From NCBI GenBank assembly GCA_005881355.1, contig VBDM01000058.1:1-5160 (forward strand): a stretch of DNA of 5,160 nt, given 5' to 3'. Both the position numbers and the translations under genes were made by a program. The DNA is from Betaproteobacteria bacterium (GTDB lineage Bacteria; Pseudomonadota; Gammaproteobacteria; Burkholderiales; SG8-39). The notes beneath the pieces are model-generated. The model saw only the letters and a list, made by a program, of their open reading frames with translations. It was not told the DNA's origin and made no database searches. Every line of letters starts with the position of its first letter. The first letter of the stretch is position 1. This document shows positions 1-5,160 of this stretch, piece by piece.

Positions 1-316
1 GGGTTGCGTGCGCTCCCCCAGCCCTCGCCGCCGCCGCGGCTTCCAGAAGCTTCTTGTCGGCCATTCCGTGGCTCTTGAAGATGCGCGTCAGCGCGAACTC
101 GCCGAGCTTGTGTCCGACCATGTTCTCGGAGATGTATACGGGGACGTGTTGCTTGCCGTTATGGACGGCGATGGTCAGCCCGACGAAATCCGGGAGGATC
201 GTTGAGCGCCGCGACCAAGTCTTGATGGGCCGCTTCTCGTTCGTAGCACGCGCCGCGTCGACCTTCTTCATCAGGTGGTGGTCCACGAACGGACCCTTCT
301 TGACCGAGCGTCCCAT
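1..316 (-). CDS. rpsS: 30S ribosomal protein S19, 3' end beyond window
   Basis: S19 binds 16S rRNA in the head of the small subunit together with S13. The visible 105 codons begin MGRSVKKGPFVDHHLMKKVD and carry the family core: KTWSRRSTI at residues 32-40, GLTIAVHNGKQHVPV at 46-60 and MVGHKLGEFALTR at 66-78. The ATG lies 3 nt after the rplB stop, and an AAGGG sequence 7 nt upstream supports it. From memory E. coli S19 has 92 residues. Here the frame is still open at residue 105, running past ADKK (86-89) into an Ala-rich stretch (LLEAAAAARAGGAHAT), so the protein has a C-terminal extension whose end is not visible. The next gene would be expected to be rplV, but it lies outside the window. 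The family assignment is certain; only the extent of the tail is open. Confidence 0.97.
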   Translation of the reverse strand, partial: MGRSVKKGPFVDHHLMKKVDAARATNEKRPIKTWSRRSTILPDFVGLTIAVHNGKQHVPVYISENMVGHKLGEFALTRIFKSHGMADKKLLEAAAAARAGGAHAT

Positions 317-319
317 GGT

Positions 320-1159
320 CTAGCCCTTGTCTCGCTTCTTGTGCCGGAACTGGATGATCATGCCGCGCGTGCGCTTGTTCTTGCGCGTCTTGTAGCCCTT
401 GGCGAGCGTTCCCCAGGGGCTTACCGGGTCCTGAGCCGCCGCGGTCTTGCCTTCGCCGCCGCCGTGCGGGTGATCGATCGGATTCATCGCGACCCCGCGC
501 ACGGTCGGCCGCACGCCGCGCCAGCGCACGCGGCCCGCCTTGCCGATCGACTCCAGGCTGTGTTCCTCGTTGCCGACTTCGCCGACGGTGGCGCGGCAAT
601 CCACGTGTACTTTGCGGATCTCGCCGGAACGCAGGCGCACCTGGGCGTAGCTGCCTTCGCGGGCGAGGAGCTGCACCGAGGTGCCCGCAGCGCGAGCGAG
701 CTGCGCGCCCTTGCCGGGCTGCATTTCGACGCAGTGAACCGTCGTGCCGACCGGGATATTGCGCAGAGGCAGCGAGTTCCCGGGCTTGATCGGCGCCTCT
801 GCCCCCGACAGGAGCTGCGTTCCGGCGGCGAGGCCTTTGGGGGCGATGATGTAGCGGCGCTCGCCGTCGGCGTAGCAGAGCAGCGCGACGTTCGCGCTCC
901 GGTTCGGATCGTATTCCAGCCGCTCGACCTTCGCCGAAATACCGTCCTTGTCGCGGCGGAAATCGACGATGCGGTAATGATGCTTGTGGCCCCCGCCCTG
1001 GTGGCGCATGGTGATGTGGCCGTTGACGTTGCGGCCCGCCTTCTTCGACTGCTTCTCCACCAGAAGGGGGTAAGGCCCGCCCTTGTGCAGGTCCGGATTG
1101 ACGAGCTTCACGAGCTGCCGCCGGCCTGGCGATGTGGGTTTGACTTTGACGAGCGGCAT
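320..1159 (-). CDS. rplB: 50S ribosomal protein L2
   Basis: L2 is a primary 23S rRNA-binding protein next to the peptidyl transferase centre and is needed for subunit association. The 279 residues align without gaps to E. coli L2 (273) over at least the first 230: KPTSPGRR near 7-14, RNIPVGTTVH at 133-142, RLRSGEIRK at 175-183 and RWRGVRPTVRG at 212-222. The catalytically implicated loop is DHPHGGGEG at 229-237; His230 equals the classic His229 when the initiator Met is not counted. The C-terminus is slightly longer and basic (ends RHKKRDKG). The ATG is 3 nt after the rplW stop, with GGAG placed 6 nt upstream inside the rplW 3' end, so translation is probably coupled. Glycine codons are mostly GGC (26 of 34 by my hand count). 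Nothing is missing. Confidence 0.99.
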   Translation of the reverse strand: MPLVKVKPTSPGRRQLVKLVNPDLHKGGPYPLLVEKQSKKAGRNVNGHITMRHQGGGHKHHYRIVDFRRDKDGISAKVERLEYDPNRSANVALLCYADGERRYIIAPKGLAAGTQLLSGAEAPIKPGNSLPLRNIPVGTTVHCVEMQPGKGAQLARAAGTSVQLLAREGSYAQVRLRSGEIRKVHVDCRATVGEVGNEEHSLESIGKAGRVRWRGVRPTVRGVAMNPIDHPHGGGEGKTAAAQDPVSPWGTLAKGYKTRKNKRTRGMIIQFRHKKRDKG

Positions 1160-1162
1160 GAC

Positions 1163-1471
1163 TTACTCCGGAGCCTGGAAGCTGATTTCTTGCCCTTGCG
1201 CGAGCGAGACGTACGCTTTTTTCCACTGCCGGCGGTATCCGACATAGCGCCCAAAGCGCTTTTCCTTGCCTCTGACGTTGGTGACCTGGACCGATTTCAC
1301 CTTGGTCTTGAACATGAGCTCGACCGCGGCCTTGATTTCGGGCTTGGTCGCGTCGGCCGCGACGCGGAAAACGTATTGGTTGTGCTTCTCCCCTATAAAG
1401 GTGCTCTTCTCCGAGACCCGCGGCGCGAGCAGCACCTTCATCAACCGCTCCTTCGGCGTGGCCGCGATCAT
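1163..1471 (-). CDS. rplW: 50S ribosomal protein L23
   Basis: L23 sits at the mouth of the peptide exit tunnel and is the docking point for trigger factor and SRP. The 102-residue product has the family pattern: RLMKVLLAPRVSEKST at 9-24, ATKPEIKAAVELMF at 41-54, VKSVQV at 58-63, and a basic loop KEKRFGRYVGYRRQWKKAYV at 69-88. The ATG at 1471 is preferred over the internal ATG (Met11). Its first bases overlap the rplD stop as ATGA, and AGGAG lies 8 nt upstream. Betaproteobacterial L23 proteins also usually have about ten residues before the MKVLL-like motif. The E. coli protein is about 100 residues, so the length is normal. The stop is TAA, followed 3 nt later by rplB. Confidence 0.98.
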   Translation of the reverse strand: MIAATPKERLMKVLLAPRVSEKSTFIGEKHNQYVFRVAADATKPEIKAAVELMFKTKVKSVQVTNVRGKEKRFGRYVGYRRQWKKAYVSLAQGQEISFQAPE

Positions 1472-2088
1472 TTCAGGATCTCCTCGAATTTCGCCATCGC
1501 CTTCTTTGTCAGGATCACGTGATCGAACTGGATCAGCGACACCGGATCGGCATGATGGACGTCGAGGACCCGCACGTTGGGCAGATTGCGCGCGGAAAGG
1601 TACAGGTTCTGGTCCACGCCGTCGGTGATCACCAGAGCGGAGGCGATACCCATTTTCTTGAATTTCTGCGCGAGAAGCTTGGTCTTCGGCGCCTCCACGT
1701 CGAAGCTCTCGACCACTTTCAGCCGCTCCTCGCGGGCGAGCTGCGACAGGATCGAGCACATGCCGGCGCGATACATCTTGCGATTCACCTTCTGCGAGAA
1801 GTTCTCGTCGGGCAAATTCGGGAAAATCTTGCCGCCTCCGCGCCACAGTGGGCTCGCGACGTCCCCGGCGCGGGCACGACCGGTGCCCTTCTGGCGCCAC
1901 GGCTTCTTGTGCGAATGGCGAACGTCGCTGCGCCCCTTCTGCGCGCGGGTGCCGCGGCGGGCGTTGGCCTTGTAGGCCGTGACCACCTGGTGCACCAGCG
2001 ACTCGTTGTACTCGCGCCCGAACAACGCGTCGGAGGCGGCGACCGTCGCCGCGCTCTTCCCCTTCTCGTTGATGAGCTTGAGCTCCAT
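1468..2088 (-). CDS. rplD: 50S ribosomal protein L4
   Basis: L4 is an assembly-initiating 23S rRNA-binding protein whose long loop lines the exit tunnel. In E. coli it also represses its own operon and inhibits RNase E. The 206 residues begin MELKLINEKG. The extended tunnel loop is seen as RRGTRAQKGR then KKPWRQKGTGRARAGDVASP, followed by LWRGGGKIFPNLPDENFSQKVNRKMYR in register with the family and by APKTKLLAQK. I chose the ATG at 2088 over the GTG one codon earlier because AAGGGGG then sits at proper distance (AAGG 7 nt from the ATG) and the start matches the family's MEL. The ATG shares one base with the rplC stop (TGATG), and the stop overlaps rplW by 4 nt (ATGA), so coupling on both sides is likely. 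The E. coli S10 leader on which L4 acts is not present in this layout. Confidence 0.98.
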   Translation of the reverse strand: MELKLINEKGKSAATVAASDALFGREYNESLVHQVVTAYKANARRGTRAQKGRSDVRHSHKKPWRQKGTGRARAGDVASPLWRGGGKIFPNLPDENFSQKVNRKMYRAGMCSILSQLAREERLKVVESFDVEAPKTKLLAQKFKKMGIASALVITDGVDQNLYLSARNLPNVRVLDVHHADPVSLIQFDHVILTKKAMAKFEEILK

Positions 2089-2858
2089 CACGCCCCCTTG
2101 GCCGCCGGCGCGGGCGGAGTCTTGGCCGATTGGGCCGCCGCGGGCGCGGCCTTGGCCGGTTGAGCCGCTGCGGGCGCGGCCTTCGGCGACGCTGCCTTGG
2201 GTGACGGGCCCTTGGCCCGAATCGCCTTGGAGGTGGGTCGCACGACGATGTCGCGGCCGCGGCTCCCCGGTACGGAACCTTTTATCAGGAGCAGTTGGCG
2301 CTCGGCGTCGACGCGCACCACCTCGAGGCCCTGCACGGTGCGTTGCACGGCGCCCAGATGGCCGGCCATGCGCTTGCCCGGGAACACGCGGCCCGGATCC
2401 TGCGCCATCCCGGTCGAACCCGGCTTGTTGTGCGAAATCGAGTTGCCGTGGCTGGCGCGGTTCGAAGAAAAGTGGTGGCGCTTGATGACCCCTGCAAAAC
2501 CCTTGCCCTGCGAGGTGCCGGAAACGTCCACGATCTGACCCACCTTGAAGATGTCGACCCCGATCTTCCCGCCGAGCTTGAAGTTGGCGAGTTCGCTCTC
2601 CGCCACCCGGAATTCGCGCAGGATGTGACCCGGCTCTACGGCGGCCTTGGCGAGATGGCCTGCGGCGGCCTTGTTGACCCGGGAAGCGCGGCGCTTGCCG
2701 AAAGTGACCTGCACCGCGCTGTAGCCGTCGGTCGAGGCGGTCTTGATCTGCGTGACGCGGTTGTCGGAGACTTCGAGCACCGTCACCGGCAGCGAATCGC
2801 CGTCATCGGTGAAGACGCGGGTCATGCCGACCTTCCGGCCGACGAGTCCTAATGTCAT
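2088..2858 (-). CDS. rplC: 50S ribosomal protein L3 with long low-complexity C-terminal tail
   Basis: L3 starts 50S assembly by binding 23S rRNA near its 3' end and reaches toward the peptidyl transferase centre. The core, about residues 1-213, is canonical: GLVGRKVGMTRVFTDDG at 4-20, GTSQGKGFAGVIKRHHF at 114-130, SHGNSISHNKPGSTG at 136-150, then MAQDPGRVFPGKRMAGHLG at 151-169. Gln153 matches the glutamine that PrmB methylates in E. coli (Gln150). After VVRPTSKAIRAKG come about 40 residues of Ala, Pro, Lys and Gln with a repeated KAAPAAAQ-x-A unit, giving 256 residues against 209 in E. coli. The reading frame through the tail is intact and its TGA shares a base with the rplD ATG, so the tail is genuine in this sequence. 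The start is ATG with AAGGG 7 nt upstream. Confidence 0.98.
   Translation of the reverse strand: MTLGLVGRKVGMTRVFTDDGDSLPVTVLEVSDNRVTQIKTASTDGYSAVQVTFGKRRASRVNKAAAGHLAKAAVEPGHILREFRVAESELANFKLGGKIGVDIFKVGQIVDVSGTSQGKGFAGVIKRHHFSSNRASHGNSISHNKPGSTGMAQDPGRVFPGKRMAGHLGAVQRTVQGLEVVRVDAERQLLLIKGSVPGSRGRDIVVRPTSKAIRAKGPSPKAASPKAAPAAAQPAKAAPAAAQSAKTPPAPAAKGA
2121..2180. repeat. 30-bp tandem repeat, two copies, in the rplC tail
   Basis: Bases 2121-2150 and 2151-2180 are consecutive 30-bp units with 27 of 30 identical positions by eye; the last ten bases of each (cgggcgcggc) are identical. They code for two ten-residue units of the L3 tail. The period is a multiple of three, so copy-number change keeps the frame. 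Decayed related sequence flanks them on both sides. Confidence 0.85.
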
Positions 2859-2941
2859 GTTCTTGCCCTTTAGCTTCTTACAAATCCTCGGCCGAAGCCT
2901 CGAATAGGGCCGGGTCCTGTTGCCCGGCGGTTCAAACTTCT
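2859..2941 (-). other. rpsJ-rplC intergenic region with small GC hairpin
   Basis: This is the only sizeable non-coding gap in the S10 cluster here. On the transcribed strand it can form a 6-bp GCCGGG/CCCGGC stem with an 8-nt loop (2909-2914 pairing with 2923-2928). No U-tract follows it, so it is not a typical intrinsic terminator. I found no convincing -35/-10 pair. It ends with the AAAGGG ribosome binding site of rplC (2866-2871). A regulatory role is possible but not shown. Confidence 0.3.
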
Positions 2942-3250
2942 CTAAAGCTTTATCTCCACATCCACTCCCGCCGGCAGATCGAGCTTCATCAGCGCGTCCA
3001 CCGTCTTGTCGGTGGGGTCGATGATGTCCATCAGCCGCAGGTGCGTCCTGATCTCGAGCTGGTCGCGTGAGGTCTTGTCCGCATGCGGGCTGCGCAGCAC
3101 GTCGAAGCGCTCGATGCGGGTCGGCAGCGGGACGGGCCCCTTCACCACTGCGCCGGTGCGCTTGGCAGTGTCCACGATCTCGAGCGCCGACTGGTCGATC
3201 AGCCGGTAATCGAAGGCCTTGAGCCGGATTCGAATTTTCTGGTTTGGCAT
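2942..3250 (-). CDS. rpsJ: 30S ribosomal protein S10 (NusE)
   Basis: S10 is a small-subunit head protein and, as NusE, a transcription antitermination factor that binds NusB and the KOW domain of NusG. The 102-residue product starts MPNQKIRIRLKAFDYRLIDQ and contains VDTAKRTGAVVKGPVPLPTR (26-45), RIERFDVLRSPHADKTSRDQ (45-64) and the C-terminal DKTVDALMKLDLPAGVDVEI. This is full length (about 103 in the family). The ATG follows the tuf stop by 5 nt. The ribosome binding site is weak: only a GAG triplet inside the last tuf codons, so translation probably depends on ribosomes arriving from tuf. The frame is open upstream, but those codons are tuf sequence in the wrong frame, and the family start fixes the ATG at 3250. 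The stop is TAG. Confidence 0.98.
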   Translation of the reverse strand: MPNQKIRIRLKAFDYRLIDQSALEIVDTAKRTGAVVKGPVPLPTRIERFDVLRSPHADKTSRDQLEIRTHLRLMDIIDPTDKTVDALMKLDLPAGVDVEIKL

Positions 3251-3255
3251 GGCTA

Positions 3256-4357
<1,102 letters not shown>

Positions 4358-4362
<5 letters not shown>

Positions 4363-4373
4363 CGCGGTGGGGT
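4358..4373. other. Head-to-head breakpoint between truncated tuf and truncated secE
   Basis: Minus-strand codons match EF-Tu (TAAMTHVLAKKYGG) up to base 4362. The next codon should be Leu but is GCG, and the following ones do not give GKTT. Plus-strand codons match SecE from about 4361-4373 onward (VAVGWTTAPGKEF). The two homologies meet within about ten bases of GC-rich sequence (around cgccgccgtcgcgg), consistent with a microhomology join. No intergenic DNA, start codon, tRNA or promoter lies between the two genes. Confidence 0.88.
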
Positions 4374-4582
4374 GGACCACTGCGCCCGGGAAAGAGTTTT
4401 TCCTGTTCGCCCAGGAAGCGGTCGTCGAGACGAAAAAAGTCGTCTGGCCGACCCGCAAGGAATCTTTTCAGACCACCGGCGCCGTGTTCGCGTTCGTGGT
4501 GGCGATGGCGGTGTTCCTGTGGATCACCGACAAGGGCCTCGAATACGTGATTTACGACTTGCTTCTCGGGGTGAGAAAGTGA
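4367..4582 (+). CDS. secE: Preprotein translocase subunit SecE, 5'-truncated at the junction
   Basis: SecE clamps SecY in the SecYEG protein-export channel of the inner membrane. The conserved C-terminal half is here: an amphipathic cytoplasmic helix (APGKEFFLFAQEAVVETKK, residues 6-24 counted from the GTG at 4367), the hinge WPTRKE (27-32), one membrane helix (about 37-55, GAVFAFVVAMAVFLWITDK) and a short tail ending LLLGVRK. Betaproteobacterial SecE usually has two further membrane helices before this, about 115-120 residues in total; these are absent because sequence upstream of about 4361 is antisense tuf. The GTG at 4367 is only the first available start in frame. It has no Shine-Dalgarno sequence and probably is not a real start: in relatives the WTTAPG segment is internal. 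The stop lies 2 nt before the nusG ATG, the normal tight arrangement. Confidence 0.93.
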   Translation: MGWTTAPGKEFFLFAQEAVVETKKVVWPTRKESFQTTGAVFAFVVAMAVFLWITDKGLEYVIYDLLLGVRK

Positions 4583-4584
4583 CG

Positions 4585-5115
4585 ATGCGCTGGTATGTGG
4601 TCCACGCCTACTCTGGCTTCGAGAAATCCGTGGCGCGCACGCTCGAGGATCGCGTCAAGCGCGAGGGCATGCAGGACAAGTTCGGAAAGATCCTGGTGCC
4701 GACCGAGGAGGTCGTGGAGATGAAAGGCGGGCAAAAGAATATTTCCGAGCGCAAATTCTTTCCGGGCTACGTGCTGGTCGAGATGGACATGACCGACGAG
4801 GCCTGGCACCTGGTGAAGAACACGCCCAAGGTGACGGGATTCGTCGGCGGGGCGCACGGCAGGAAGCCCCCGCCCATCAGCGAGAAGGAAGTGAAGAACA
4901 TCCTGCAGCAGATGCAGGAGGGCGTGGAGAAGCCCAAGCCCAAGGTGCTGTTCGAGATCGGCGAGGCGGTGCGCGTCAAGGAAGGACCGTTCACGGATTT
5001 TCACGGCACGGTCGAGGACGTGAACTACGACAAGTCGAAGCTGCGGGTATCGGTGACGATATTCGGGCGCGCGACGCCGGTGGAGCTGGAGTTCGGGCAG
5101 GTGGAGAAGGCCTGA
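4585..5115 (+). CDS. nusG: Transcription termination/antitermination protein NusG
   Basis: NusG binds RNA polymerase, suppresses pausing, and through its KOW domain recruits either Rho or S10/NusE to couple transcription with translation. The 176 residues (181 in E. coli) show the NGN domain at about 1-115: RWYVVHAYSGFEKSV at 2-16, PTEEVVEMKGGQ at 39-50, SERKFFPGYVLVEM at 54-67, TGFVGG at 84-89. A linker with EKPKPK follows. The KOW domain is at about 122-176, with GEAVRVKEGPFTDFHGTVE and SVTIFGRATPVELEFGQVEK. Phe160 in IFGR corresponds to the residue used for Rho/NusE contact in E. coli. I chose the ATG at 4585 (MRWYVV) because the family starts close before RWYVV. A GTG two codons earlier overlaps the secE stop and is a possible alternative. 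The ribosome binding site is weak (GGGGTGAG about 10 nt upstream). The gene is complete and normal. Confidence 0.98.
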   Translation: MRWYVVHAYSGFEKSVARTLEDRVKREGMQDKFGKILVPTEEVVEMKGGQKNISERKFFPGYVLVEMDMTDEAWHLVKNTPKVTGFVGGAHGRKPPPISEKEVKNILQQMQEGVEKPKPKVLFEIGEAVRVKEGPFTDFHGTVEDVNYDKSKLRVSVTIFGRATPVELEFGQVEKA

Positions 5116-5129
5116 GGATTCGAGGATTC
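5114..5129. repeat. Exact 8-bp tandem duplication upstream of rplK
   Basis: The octamer gaggattc occurs twice in a row (5114-5121 and 5122-5129), spanning the nusG stop codon and the nusG-rplK gap, just before the rplK ribosome binding site. It is probably a small slippage duplication without function. Confidence 0.75.
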
Positions 5130-5135
5130 AAGGAG
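5130..5135 (+). promoter_or_regulatory. Ribosome binding site of rplK
   Basis: AAGGAG lies 8 nt before the ATG at 5144, the strongest Shine-Dalgarno sequence on the plus strand here. It fixes the start of the gene that runs off the right edge. Confidence 0.85.
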
Positions 5136-5143
5136 CTGCGAGC

Positions 5144-5160
5144 ATGGCAAAGAAAGTTGT
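5144..5160 (+). CDS. rplK: 50S ribosomal protein L11, first codons only
   Basis: Only 17 bases are visible: ATG then codons for AKKV and the first two bases of a likely further Val. MAKKV is the usual start of L11, the GTPase-centre protein that binds 23S rRNA with L10. The identification rests on this short match, on the AAGGAG sequence at proper distance and on position: rplK follows secE-nusG in nearly all proteobacteria. The gap to nusG is 28 nt. Confidence 0.9.

Noticed and set aside
159..1226. Minus-strand open frame overlapping rplB in another frame
   Set aside because: It is a +1-type shadow of rplB/rpsS, and rplB itself is unambiguous.
275..1522. Long plus-strand open frame (about 415 codons) opposite rplB and rplW
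   Set aside because: It is antisense to two highly conserved ribosomal protein genes. Its Arg/Asp/Leu/Ala-rich composition is typical of GC-rich shadow frames, and it matches no family I know.
2909..2928. Intrinsic terminator after rpsJ
   Set aside because: The stem is only 6 bp and no run of U follows on the transcribed strand. Termination here would also cut the S10 operon.
4363..4458. N-terminal extension of EF-Tu starting at a TTG (4458)
   Set aside because: These ~32 codons are secE read on the opposite strand. They resemble no EF-Tu N-terminus, and the frame is open by chance.

Overview
This window looks like part of a GC-rich betaproteobacterial genome. It carries two pieces of the conserved translation and transcription region, joined head to head. 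The assignment rests on protein sequence: the SecE C-terminus (KKVVWPTRKE, then a FAFVV membrane helix and a YDLLLG end), L3, S10 and EF-Tu all read as betaproteobacterial, and tuf lies directly before rpsJ. This is recall of family sequences, not a search result.

Left block, minus strand, transcribed right to left (4362 to 1): the 3' part of tuf (EF-Tu), rpsJ (S10/NusE), rplC (L3), rplD (L4), rplW (L23), rplB (L2) and the start of rpsS (S19), which runs off the left edge. This is the classic S10 operon order placed behind tuf, as at the end of a str operon (rpsL-rpsG-fusA-tuf). The genes are very tightly packed: gaps of 3-5 nt or overlaps of 1-4 nt everywhere except an 83-nt gap between rpsJ and rplC. 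Most starts have a clear Shine-Dalgarno sequence inside the end of the preceding gene.

Right block, plus strand (about 4361 to 5160): the 3' part of secE, complete nusG and the first codons of rplK (L11). This is the start of the usual secE-nusG-rplK-rplA-rplJ-rplL-rpoBC cluster.

The notable point is the seam at about 4358-4373. The tuf reading frame loses its first ~28 codons, including the P-loop. The secE frame loses its start codon and N-terminal part. The two truncated 5' ends abut with opposite polarity, and no promoter, tRNA-Trp or start region lies between them. Both essential operons would be left without upstream signals. The simplest reading is a chimeric (fold-back or misassembled) junction, probably involving the two tuf copies that such genomes usually carry, rather than real gene order. 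Apart from this, the window is ordinary housekeeping DNA. Minor oddities are a low-complexity C-terminal tail on L3 built on a 30-bp tandem repeat, an Ala-rich extension on S19, and a GGG-rich glycine codon choice in tuf. I saw no mobile element, CRISPR array, RNA gene or new system.
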